43,365 bases of DNA from the NCBI GenBank assembly GCA_964521665.1, contig CAZFSG010000008.1:1-43365 (forward strand), written 5' to 3'. This DNA comes from JANXDG01 sp964521665 (GTDB lineage Bacteria > Elusimicrobiota > Endomicrobiia > DTEH01). A program made the position numbers and the translations under genes. Shown one piece after another: positions 24,670 to 33,037 of this stretch. Position 1 is the first letter of the stretch. Each line of letters opens with the position of its first letter. The notes under the pieces are model-generated. The model had not been told where the DNA came from, searched no databases, and worked only from the letters and a program-made list of their open reading frames with translations.

Positions 24670-26403
24670 TTATGCTAAACTTGTAATTATTTCATCTAAC
24701 GATGCACCTGCAGGTACCATCGGGAAAACATTTTCTTCTTCTTCAATCCAAAAATCTATCACTACAGGTTTATCTTTTATTTCAAACGCTTTTTTCAATG
24801 TTGGCACAACCTCTTCTTTCTTTGTTACTCTGAATCCCTCAGCTTTGTATGCTTTTGCAACTTCTACAAAATCTGGGACTGGTTCACAATTAACTTTCCC
24901 TAACTTTCTTGTGCAAAGATATGTTTGAGAATATCTTTTGTTATAAAATAGTTCTTGCCATTGACGAACCATGCCTAAATATCCATTGTTCATTATGCAA
25001 ACAATAACATTAACCTTGTTTACTACAGCAGTGGCTAATTCTTGAATATTCATCTGAAATGACCCATCACCTGCAATGACTATTACCGTATCTTTTGGTT
25101 TACCAAACTTTGCTCCTATAGCAGCTGGGAATCCATAACCCATAGTTCCTAACCCACCTGAAGATAAAAATTTCCTTGGCCCGTTTGGTTTATAATACTG
25201 TGCAGCCCACATCTGGTTTTGTCCAACTTCGGTGACAACAATAGCATCACCTTTTGTAAGTTTTGTAATTTCTTCAATTATATATTGAGGTCTTAATTTT
25301 TCATCGTCTTTATATTTTAAAGGATATTTATTTTTCCATTCTTCAATTTGTTTTAACCATTCAGTATGTTTTTTAGGTTTCACAAGTTTTAACAATTCTT
25401 GTAACACCATCTTACAGTCGCCCACTACTGGTATGTCAGCAACAACATTTTTTGATATACTTGTAGGATCAATATCAATATGTGCGATATGTTCTGCTTT
25501 TGGTGCGAACCCTGCAAGTTTGCCAGTACATCTGTCGTCAAACCTTGCACCTACTGCTATTATAAGATCTGCATTTTGCATACTTAAATTTGCATATACA
25601 GTGCCATGCATACCTAACATACCTAATGAAAGTTCGTGATCTACTGGGAAACTTCCTATAGCCATTAATGTTGTGGTAACTGGTATATGACAAATTTCAG
25701 CAAGCTGTTTCAATTCTTCAGTAGCATTTGAGATCACTACACCACCACCAACATATAATACAGGCCTTTTTGCAGCATTTATTGCATCAGCAAGTTTTTT
25801 TATTTGTAATGGATGACCTTTATATGTAGGTTTATATGATGGAAGTTCAATTTTTGTTGGCCATATGAATTCAGTTTTTGCACGTTGGATATCTACTGGA
25901 ATATCGATTAACACTGGTCCTGGCCTTCCAGTAGAAGCAATATAAAATGCTTCTCTTATTGTTTTTGCAAGTTCTTTTACATCTTTTATTAGATAATTAT
26001 GTTTTGTTATCGGTCTTGTAATACCAGTTGTATCTGCTTCTTGAAACGCATCATTACCTATAAGGTGTGTTGCAACTTGTCCTGTAAACGCAACAATCGG
26101 TACTGAATCCATATACGCTGTTGCAATACCTGTAGTAAGATTTGTAGCACCTGGTCCTGAAGTTGCAATACAGACACCCACTTTACCAGTAGCACGTGCG
26201 TATCCATCAGCCATATGTGCAGCAGCTTGTTCATGCCTAGTTAACACAAACTTAATTTTTTTAGAATCATAAATTTTGTCAAATATTGGTAATACAGCAC
26301 CGCCTGGGATACCAAACATTACTTCGACACCTTCTTTTTCCAACGATTCAACAAAAATTTCAGCACCTGTTTTTTCAATTGCCGTATCCTTCTTCTTTGT
26401 CAT
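24670..26403 (-). CDS. ilvB: acetolactate synthase large (catalytic) subunit
   Basis: A thiamine-diphosphate enzyme that condenses two pyruvates, or pyruvate with 2-oxobutyrate, in valine, leucine and isoleucine synthesis. The 577-residue protein has FGIPGGAVLP near the start, the RHEQAAAHMADGYARATG segment with the catalytic glutamate, TSGPGATN, and the ThDP-binding GDGSFQMNIQEL...NNGYLGMVRQWQ. A clear AGGAG precedes the ATG. No regulatory small subunit (ilvN) is next to it; the neighbours are a glycosyltransferase upstream and folD downstream. Together with ilvD and the nearby cimA it covers much of isoleucine and valine synthesis. Confidence 0.96.
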   Translation of the reverse strand: MTKKKDTAIEKTGAEIFVESLEKEGVEVMFGIPGGAVLPIFDKIYDSKKIKFVLTRHEQAAAHMADGYARATGKVGVCIATSGPGATNLTTGIATAYMDSVPIVAFTGQVATHLIGNDAFQEADTTGITRPITKHNYLIKDVKELAKTIREAFYIASTGRPGPVLIDIPVDIQRAKTEFIWPTKIELPSYKPTYKGHPLQIKKLADAINAAKRPVLYVGGGVVISNATEELKQLAEICHIPVTTTLMAIGSFPVDHELSLGMLGMHGTVYANLSMQNADLIIAVGARFDDRCTGKLAGFAPKAEHIAHIDIDPTSISKNVVADIPVVGDCKMVLQELLKLVKPKKHTEWLKQIEEWKNKYPLKYKDDEKLRPQYIIEEITKLTKGDAIVVTEVGQNQMWAAQYYKPNGPRKFLSSGGLGTMGYGFPAAIGAKFGKPKDTVIVIAGDGSFQMNIQELATAVVNKVNVIVCIMNNGYLGMVRQWQELFYNKRYSQTYLCTRKLGKVNCEPVPDFVEVAKAYKAEGFRVTKKEEVVPTLKKAFEIKDKPVVIDFWIEEEENVFPMVPAGASLDEIITSLA

Positions 26404-26448
26404 TGTTGTTTACTCCTTTTTATGGTTGAGAAAACTTTTAGTTTAATA

Positions 26449-27522
26449 TTAAGTGTTCACTAATTTATAATACACATTTTCAATTTTGTTTACCATTGAA
26501 TAAAAATCAAATTTTCTATTAAAATAATTTATAGCATTAAAACTTAACTTTTTTGAAAATTCTTCATCTAACAAAATTTTTTCTAATTTTTCAGCTACTG
26601 CATAGATATCATGTGGTGGTACTAAGAATCCAACTTCATTATTAATAATTATCTCTGGTAATCCACCACAATAATATCCAATTACAGGTTTTCCACAACC
26701 TAACGCTTCAATAAATGCTACACCGAAAGGTTCTTCATAAGAAAGTAATACAAAACAATCACAAATTGTTAAAAGTTCTATAATATCATCTCTGTAACCT
26801 AAAAGTTTAATGAAACTAGATAAATTATAACGAGAAATTAAAAACTCCAGTTTTTTTCTTTCGCTACCCTCACCTGCAATTAATACTAATAAGTTTTTTA
26901 TTTTATCTTTTAAAATTCTTACTACTTCTATAAGTTCATCAAATCCTTTCGTAGGATAAAGATTACCTACACTTAAAACTATCTTTTTATTCTTTTTATC
27001 AAACTGTTGTTCAAGTTTTGATATTATTTCAAGATTTTTGTTAAATCTTTCTTTAGGTATTGAATTATAAATTACTTCTATTTTTTCTTCTTTGAATTTA
27101 TTTTCTTTTATTAAAACATCTTTTACAACTTGAGATACTGCAATAATTTTTGTCCGCCATATGTTTATAAAAAATTTTGTAACTAAATGGACTTTTGCCA
27201 TAAGACGCCGATGAATTACTACAGGTATTGAGTTCAACATACCAAGAATTACCGATATAACATAATCTTTGCCAGAATGAACATGTATAATATTTGGTTT
27301 CCATTTTTTTAAAAAAATTGAAATTTTGAAAAACCCTAAAATTTGTGTTTTATAACTTATATAACAAATTTTTTCTTCTTTAAGTTTTTTTTCAAACAAC
27401 GAATTTTTTCTACATACTACACATACTTTATGACCTTTTTCTAATAAAGCTTTTGTAAGTTCTAAAGTTCTAAATTCAGCTCCACCTAAAACTTTGGATG
27501 TGTTCCATTGTAGAATCTTCAT
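26449..27522 (-). CDS. glycosyltransferase, GT4 family
   Basis: A 357-residue GT-B fold glycosyltransferase. The N-terminal Rossmann domain has GGAEFRTLELTKALLEKGHKV, and a linker follows. The C-terminal domain has VGNLYPTKGFDELIE, the EPFGVAFIE signature (E-x7-E nucleotide-sugar motif) and CGKPVIGY, ending with GGLPEIIINNEVGFLVPP. Such enzymes add a sugar to a lipid or polysaccharide at the inner membrane; donor and acceptor are unknown. It is unusual to find it between ilvD and ilvB. Its ATG overlaps the ilvD stop by 4 bases (ATGA), so it is translated with the branched-chain genes. Confidence 0.9.
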   Translation of the reverse strand: MKILQWNTSKVLGGAEFRTLELTKALLEKGHKVCVVCRKNSLFEKKLKEEKICYISYKTQILGFFKISIFLKKWKPNIIHVHSGKDYVISVILGMLNSIPVVIHRRLMAKVHLVTKFFINIWRTKIIAVSQVVKDVLIKENKFKEEKIEVIYNSIPKERFNKNLEIISKLEQQFDKKNKKIVLSVGNLYPTKGFDELIEVVRILKDKIKNLLVLIAGEGSERKKLEFLISRYNLSSFIKLLGYRDDIIELLTICDCFVLLSYEEPFGVAFIEALGCGKPVIGYYCGGLPEIIINNEVGFLVPPHDIYAVAEKLEKILLDEEFSKKLSFNAINYFNRKFDFYSMVNKIENVYYKLVNT

Positions 27523-29249
27523 CTTTTAGGTTTAAGAACAGCACCTTCTGATGCTGAAGTAACAAATTCGCAATATCTTGCAAGCCATCCAGTCTTAAAC
27601 TTTTTTTCTCTTGTTGCAAGTTCACCCTGTAATTTTGCCAATCTTGCACCAAGTTCTGTATCAGTAATACGAATGTTTAGTTTTCTATTAGGAATATCGA
27701 TTTCAATTATATCACCATTTTGTACCACACCTATAGGACCACCAGCTGCTGCTTCAGGTGAAACATGGCCGATACAAGGACCTCTTGTACCACCTGAGAA
27801 CCTACCATCTGTAATTAATGCAACTTTATCAGCTAATCCCATACCTTGAAGGACACTTGTTGGACCCAACATTTCTCTCATTCCAGGACCTCCTTTAGGC
27901 CCTTCATAACGTATGACAATAACATCACCTTTCTTAATTTTTTTGTTTAATATAGCGTTCATTGCTGCTTGTTCAGAATCAAACACCACAGCAGGACCTA
28001 CAAATTTCATCATATTTGGTAACACAGCTGATTGTTTAACAACCGCACCTTCAGGTGCAAGATTGCCATAGAGTATTGCTAATCCTCCCTGAGTTGAATA
28101 TGGTTTTTTATAGCGTATAACATTCTCATCTTCAACTTTTCCTTCTTGAGCAATTTCAAGTATGTTTTTACCAGAAACTGTATTTGCACTTTTTAAATAT
28201 TTCTGTAACACATTTAATACTGCAGGTATACCGCCTGCTTTATGCAAATCTTCCATATATAAATCACCTGCGGGTTCTAACCTTACTATATTTGGAACAA
28301 TTTTTGAGATATCATCAAAAAGTTTTATATCAAACCTAATTCCTGCTTCATACGCAATTGCTTTTAGATGTAAAACTGAGTTAGTTGATCCACCAAGTGC
28401 AGCATCTACCACTATAGCGTTATAAATTGAATTGTACGACAAAACTTTTAATGGTGTTAAGTTTTCATATACCATTTGTACTATACGTCTGCCAGATTCA
28501 TATGCAATACGTTTTTTTTCTGACAAAACAGCTGGTGTTGTTGCACAATATGGTAATGATAGCCCCATTGCTTCAGTTAAACATGCCATAGTGTTTGCAG
28601 TATAAAGTCCTTGACACGAACCCGCAGTTGGACATGCAGCACATTCAAGTTGTGAAAGTTCTTCTTGAGAAATTTTCCCTGCTTCATAAAGACCAACAGC
28701 TTCAAAAGTATCCCTTACTAAAGATCTTCTTTTGCCTTTATAATATCCAGCAAGCATTGGACCACCAGTCACAACTATCATTGGTATGTTAACATTAACT
28801 CTTACCGCACCCATTATCATACCAGGTGTAATTTTATCACAGTTTGTTAATAACACGATACCATCAAAACAATGTGCTTTTATCATAGATTCTATAGAAT
28901 CAGCAATAAGTTCTCTTGATGGTAAAGAATAATGCATACCTTGATGCCCCATTGCTATACCATCACAAATTCCTATTACACCGAACACAAAAGGCACACC
29001 ACCAGCTTCTACAATACCTCGTTCTATCCATCGTTCAAGTTCCCGAAGATGAATATGACCAGGTACAATATCACTATATGCTGATGCTATACCAATAAAA
29101 GGTTTGTTCATGTCTGAAGAAGAAATCCCTGTTGCATACAAAAGTGCCCTATGTGGTGCTCTAACAGAAGTTTTTTTAACTTGGTTACTTGTTAATTCTA
29201 TAGAGATATAAGGATGTGTTTCTCTTCTTCTTTTTCTTCCTCTTCTCAT
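27519..29249 (-). CDS. ilvD: dihydroxy-acid dehydratase
   Basis: IlvD dehydrates dihydroxy acids to the keto acids of valine and isoleucine. The 576-residue protein has LTNCDKITPGM and CPTAGSCQGLYTANTMACL, which supply iron-sulfur cysteines. Where [2Fe-2S] enzymes carry Cys-Asn in PCNxHL it has PGHIHL, as in the E. coli-type oxygen-sensitive [4Fe-4S] enzyme. The start at 29249 is supported by AGGAGGT at 29262-29268. It gives an extra basic N-terminal stretch (RRGRKRRRE) before the conserved core. It is the first gene of its run, with a hairpin-repeat region upstream. Confidence 0.96.
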   Translation of the reverse strand: MRRGRKRRRETHPYISIELTSNQVKKTSVRAPHRALLYATGISSSDMNKPFIGIASAYSDIVPGHIHLRELERWIERGIVEAGGVPFVFGVIGICDGIAMGHQGMHYSLPSRELIADSIESMIKAHCFDGIVLLTNCDKITPGMIMGAVRVNVNIPMIVVTGGPMLAGYYKGKRRSLVRDTFEAVGLYEAGKISQEELSQLECAACPTAGSCQGLYTANTMACLTEAMGLSLPYCATTPAVLSEKKRIAYESGRRIVQMVYENLTPLKVLSYNSIYNAIVVDAALGGSTNSVLHLKAIAYEAGIRFDIKLFDDISKIVPNIVRLEPAGDLYMEDLHKAGGIPAVLNVLQKYLKSANTVSGKNILEIAQEGKVEDENVIRYKKPYSTQGGLAILYGNLAPEGAVVKQSAVLPNMMKFVGPAVVFDSEQAAMNAILNKKIKKGDVIVIRYEGPKGGPGMREMLGPTSVLQGMGLADKVALITDGRFSGGTRGPCIGHVSPEAAAGGPIGVVQNGDIIEIDIPNRKLNIRITDTELGARLAKLQGELATREKKFKTGWLARYCEFVTSASEGAVLKPKR

Positions 29250-29286
29250 TTACCAGTACCTCCTCTAATTTCAAGTTCTGATAACT

Positions 29287-29320
29287 ATTTTATATGATGT
29301 ATGAACAACTCTATAATTTG
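29287..29320 (-). promoter_or_regulatory. shared upstream element of ilvD (candidate promoter/leader)
   Basis: It contains the same 21-base block (29300-29320) as 3283-3303 upstream of purH, and a minus-strand ATCATATAAAAT motif (29287-29298) resembling those before purH and aroF (42685-42694). It lies about 20-50 bases upstream of the ilvD ribosome binding site. It could be a promoter or operator, or the edge of the repeat family that follows it. Confidence 0.4.
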
Positions 29321-29344
29321 CTTAGATAACAGACCACACATCAT

Positions 29345-29477
29345 GGTAGCCGCAACCTTTTAGGTTGCGTAAAATAATAAAAACGCAGGCTAAAGTCTGT
29401 GACAACCAAATAACAAATCCACAATACAAAATTCGAAATCCATAATTCTCAAAGAACATTATTTTTATTTCCAGAAC
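29345..29477. repeat. hairpin repeats, reduced copy
   Basis: A perfect CGCAACC-TTTTA-GGTTGCG hairpin (29351-29369), preceded by GTAGC, is followed by a degenerate CGCAGGCT-type hairpin (29384-29401). A partial copy of the common tail (29446-29477, with CTCAAAGAACATTATTTTTA) ends the block just before the 100-N gap. The AAAATAATAAAA spacer between the hairpins also occurs near 42716. The assembly break probably reflects more repeats in the gap. Confidence 0.75.
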
Positions 29478-29485
29478 TTACATTT

Positions 29486-29585
29486 NNNNNNNNNNNNNNN
29501 NNNNNNNNNNNNNNNNNNNNNNNNNNNNNNNNNNNNNNNNNNNNNNNNNNNNNNNNNNNNNNNNNNNNNNNNNNNNNNNNNNNNN
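29486..29585. other. assembly gap of 100 Ns
   Basis: Exactly 100 unresolved bases between the ilvD upstream region and the cimA stop codon, next to the hairpin-repeat tail. Bases 29586-29646 on the other side are plain AT-rich sequence with no feature. Confidence 0.99.
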
Positions 29586-29646
29586 TTAATATTAGTAAAA
29601 AAAAATATAATTGATATTTTTGATAAATTAAAATCAAATATGAAAT

Positions 29647-31227
29647 TCATTTTACTTTTTTCAATAAGTAATATTCAATAGCATCTCTTAATGCTTCCCA
29701 TGAAGCTTCTATGATATTTTCTGACACACCTACGGTTGACCACAACTCTTTTTCTGCCATTGATTCAATACTAACACGAACTTTTGCTGCAGTTCCTGCT
29801 TCTGGATTGACTACACGCACTTTAAAATCTGTTAATTTAACTTTTTTTAATGTTGGATAGTATTTTATTAATGCTTTTCTCAACGCGTTATCTAAAGCGT
29901 TCACAGGACCATCACCTTCTGCTACAACATGTTCAAGATTACCATTAATTTCAAGTTTCAAAGTTGCTTCAGTAATAATTTCATTCTTTTCTTCCTTATA
30001 TTCTATAATAACTCGGAAACCTTTAATTTTGAAAAACTCTTTGTATTTGTTAAGAATTTTTGCTGTCAAAACTACAAAAGAACCTTCAGCATTTTCATAA
30101 GAATACCCATCATATTCTTTTTGTTTCATAACCCTTATTATTTTTGCAATCTGTTCTTCAGTAAGTTCAGTACCTAAAACATTTTTGTAGAACAACAAAC
30201 TTGACTTACCAGCAAGTTCTGATAACAAAATTTTACGTTTGTTTCCTACAAGTTCTGGATTTATATGTTCATATGAACGAGCATCTTTTGCAACAGCAGA
30301 TGCATGTACACCACCTTTATGAGCAAATGCTGAATATCCAACATATGGTTGTCTTTCATTAGGTATAAGATTTGCAATTTCGTAAACTTCTAACGATATT
30401 TCAGTAAGTTTTTTAAGATTTTTTTTTGGTATTACATCATAATTAAGTTTTAACATTAATGCTGGGATTACAGAACAAAGATTTGCATTACCACAACGCT
30501 CTCCTAAACCGTTTATTGTTCCTTGAACATGTTCACACCCATTTTCAACAGCTATAATAGTATTTGCTACTGCACAGTCACTATCATTATGTGCGTGTAT
30601 ACCAAGTTTTACTTTTATATTTTTAGTTTTAAAAAATTCTATAACATCACAAACAATTTGTTTTACTTCTGAAGGGAGTGAACCACCGTTTGTATCTGCT
30701 AAAACAATACAATCAGCACCAGCTTGGTATGCTGTTAACAAACATTTCAATGCGTAGGATTTATCAGATTTGTACCCATCAAAAAAATGTTCTGCATCAT
30801 ATATAACTTTAAGTTTATGTTCTTTTAAAAATTTTATTGAATCATGAATCATATTAAGATTTTCTTGTAAAGTTGTCTGTAAAGCTTTTTCAACATGTAA
30901 TTTCCAGGTTTTACCAAAAATGCACGCTACTGAAACACCAGATGAAATTATCGCAGTAAGATTTTGATCTTCGTATGGTTTTATATTTTTTCTTCTAGTA
31001 GAACCAAATGCAACAATTTTTGCAGTTTTAAGTTTTAACTTTTTTGCTTGTTTAAAAAACTCTATATCTTTTGGATTACTTCCTGGCCAACCCCCTTCTA
31101 TATAATCTACACCAAGTTCATCTAAAAGTTTTGCTATTTTAATTTTGTCAGATACAGAAAAACTCACACCGTATGTTTGTGCACCATCACGTAATGTTGT
31201 ATCAAAAATTTCAATTTTTTTATTCAT
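29647..31227 (-). CDS. cimA: (R)-citramalate synthase
   Basis: CimA condenses pyruvate and acetyl-CoA to citramalate, giving 2-oxobutyrate for isoleucine without threonine. The HMGL-like catalytic barrel starts EIFDTTLRDGAQTYGVSFS and has the YIEGGWPGSNPKD segment of the CimA type, LADTNGG, and GIHAHNDSDCAVAN. A LeuA-type regulatory domain follows from about residue 400, with NPEAGTAAKVRV. The length is 526 residues from the ATG at 31227. A TTG one codon earlier is better spaced from the AGGAG at 31239-31243, so the start could be there. It lies 3 bases after hisB. No leuCD is in the window. Confidence 0.95.
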   Translation of the reverse strand: MNKKIEIFDTTLRDGAQTYGVSFSVSDKIKIAKLLDELGVDYIEGGWPGSNPKDIEFFKQAKKLKLKTAKIVAFGSTRRKNIKPYEDQNLTAIISSGVSVACIFGKTWKLHVEKALQTTLQENLNMIHDSIKFLKEHKLKVIYDAEHFFDGYKSDKSYALKCLLTAYQAGADCIVLADTNGGSLPSEVKQIVCDVIEFFKTKNIKVKLGIHAHNDSDCAVANTIIAVENGCEHVQGTINGLGERCGNANLCSVIPALMLKLNYDVIPKKNLKKLTEISLEVYEIANLIPNERQPYVGYSAFAHKGGVHASAVAKDARSYEHINPELVGNKRKILLSELAGKSSLLFYKNVLGTELTEEQIAKIIRVMKQKEYDGYSYENAEGSFVVLTAKILNKYKEFFKIKGFRVIIEYKEEKNEIITEATLKLEINGNLEHVVAEGDGPVNALDNALRKALIKYYPTLKKVKLTDFKVRVVNPEAGTAAKVRVSIESMAEKELWSTVGVSENIIEASWEALRDAIEYYLLKKVK

Positions 31228-31230
31228 CAA

Positions 31231-31824
31231 TTATAAAACTCCTTTTGTTGATAATAAATTTTTATTTTTATTTAATTCTACAGCATTTTTCAATACTCGA
31301 CCTACTCCTTTAAAAATTGATTCACAAATATGATGGTTATCTTCACCTTGAAGAAGTTTTATATGCAATGTAATTTTTGCTTCGTTAACAAAAGATTTAA
31401 AAAACTCTTTTATCAACCTATAATCAAAAGATGATTTTTTGTATTCAGGTAAAAATTTTACTTTAAAATCTAAATAAGGTCTGCCTGAAATATCCACAAC
31501 TATGTAAGATAAAGATTCATCCATCACAGAAAGAATTTGTCCATATCTTTTTATACCTTTTTTATCTCTTATTGCTTTTAAAAACGCTTGTCCTAATGCA
31601 AGACCTATGTCTTCGACAAGATGATGATCATCAATAAAAATATCTCCTATTGCTTTGATGTATAGATCAAAACCGCTATGCAAACTAAACTGTTCCAACA
31701 TATGGTCTAAAAATGGAACTGAAGTATAAATTTTGTATTTTCCTTTCCCATCTAAATTTAATTCTATTTTAACTTTAGTTTCTTTAGTGACTCTTTGTAG
31801 TTTAACTTTTCTTTTCATAAACAT
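31231..31824 (-). CDS. hisB: imidazoleglycerol-phosphate dehydratase
   Basis: The monofunctional dehydratase of histidine synthesis, 197 residues, as expected for forms without the phosphatase domain. The two metal-binding half-repeats are visible: FLDHMLEQFSLHSGFDL with DDHHLVEDIGLALG, and later DNHHICESIFKG. The ATG at 31824 and a second ATG at 31818 are both possible; the latter has an AGAG at a better distance. It lies between hisD and cimA. No other his genes are present, so the pathway is split around the chromosome. Confidence 0.96.
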   Translation of the reverse strand: MFMKRKVKLQRVTKETKVKIELNLDGKGKYKIYTSVPFLDHMLEQFSLHSGFDLYIKAIGDIFIDDHHLVEDIGLALGQAFLKAIRDKKGIKRYGQILSVMDESLSYIVVDISGRPYLDFKVKFLPEYKKSSFDYRLIKEFFKSFVNEAKITLHIKLLQGEDNHHICESIFKGVGRVLKNAVELNKNKNLLSTKGVL

Positions 31825-31855
31825 CTCTATTAAAAAAATTTTTTTTTCAAAATTA

Positions 31856-33037
31856 TTAACTTAATTGTACTCTTTTATTATGCCATTGCATACCTTCAAT
31901 TTCAGCAAGTTTAGAAGTATATTCAGCAAACTTTTTTGTTGGTCCTATTGAAAAATTTACCAAACTAATTTTTTTCAAAAAAGTAATTATTGACAATCCT
32001 GATGAAAACCTCGCAGTAGTACCTGTTGGTAAAACATGAGATGGTCCTGCAGTATAATCACCAAACACTGCTGACGGATTTTTACCATAAAATATAGCAC
32101 CTGCATTTTTTATTTTGGGTAAAATAACATTTTGTTTTTTTGTTAACAAAGTTAGATGTTCTGGAGCAATTTGGTTAATCATATCTGCAACACGATTTAT
32201 ATTTTTTACATATTTAAATTGTATTTGTGAAACCATCTCTTTTGCGTTTAACAAAATATAATTTTTTATTTTTTCAATTATAGTTTTATTTAAAGCTATT
32301 AACCAACTTTTTGCATTTTTATCATGTTCAGCTTGAGCAAGTAGTTCAAAAACAACTATCTCCACAGGATATGAATCATCAGCAACAACTACTACTTCTG
32401 ACGGTCCCGCAATAAGATCTATACCCACAGTTCCAACAAGTTGTCTTTTAGCTTCACTAACCCATATGTTTCCTGGTCCTACTATAAGGTCAACTTTAGG
32501 TATTGTTTTTGTACCAAATGCTAAAGCTGCAATAGCTTGTATTCCACCAACTTTGTAAACTTCTCTAATTTTTAACAAGTATGCAGTATACAGAAAATAT
32601 TCAGAAACATTTTTTGGTGGTGTTACAACAACAATTTTTTTTACACCTGCGATTTGAGCTGGTATTACTGTCATAAGTAAGGTTGAAATGTAATTATATC
32701 CATATCTTCCTCCAGGAATATAAATACCAACGGAATCTACAGGAACAAGTTTTTGTCCAGCCACAATGTTATTATATTTGGTGAACCAAAATTTTTTTAT
32801 ATTTTTATATTCAGCAATATGAAATTTTTTAATATTTTCTATTGCAAATTGTATTGAACGTTTAAACAATTTGTCATTTATATTTGGCGATTTTTTTATT
32901 TCAACTTTTATATCTTTTAATGAAAAATCTTTTATTGTATCAAACATACGAGTGTATTTTATTACGGCACTATCACCATAAGTTTTTACATCATAAATTA
33001 TTTTTTTTACTTTTGCTGAAAATTTTAGTTCATTCAT
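31856..33037 (-). CDS. hisD: histidinol dehydrogenase
   Basis: HisD performs the last two oxidations of histidine synthesis with NAD+. The 393-residue sequence has PGGRYGYNYISTLLM, the VGPGNIWVSEAKRQL stretch, LIAGPSEVVVVAD and the catalytic Glu-His in APEHLTL. The zinc ligands are visible as AQAEHD, GDYTAGPSH and the C-terminal EGMQWH. It is shorter than the usual 425-435 residues, mainly at the N-terminus, where the substrate arm begins directly. The ATG at 33037 overlaps the murA stop by 8 bases; the in-frame TTG one codon earlier is less likely. Confidence 0.95.
   Translation of the reverse strand: MNELKFSAKVKKIIYDVKTYGDSAVIKYTRMFDTIKDFSLKDIKVEIKKSPNINDKLFKRSIQFAIENIKKFHIAEYKNIKKFWFTKYNNIVAGQKLVPVDSVGIYIPGGRYGYNYISTLLMTVIPAQIAGVKKIVVVTPPKNVSEYFLYTAYLLKIREVYKVGGIQAIAALAFGTKTIPKVDLIVGPGNIWVSEAKRQLVGTVGIDLIAGPSEVVVVADDSYPVEIVVFELLAQAEHDKNAKSWLIALNKTIIEKIKNYILLNAKEMVSQIQFKYVKNINRVADMINQIAPEHLTLLTKKQNVILPKIKNAGAIFYGKNPSAVFGDYTAGPSHVLPTGTTARFSSGLSIITFLKKISLVNFSIGPTKKFAEYTSKLAEIEGMQWHNKRVQLS

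Noticed and set aside
29250..29480. T-box or leader-peptide attenuator upstream of ilvD
   Set aside because: No T-box sequence, no Ile/Val/Leu-rich short open frame and no convincing terminator hairpin with a T run were found.
29449..29650. Open frames spanning the second N gap
   Set aside because: Most of their length is unresolved bases; the few real codons on either side carry no recognisable protein.
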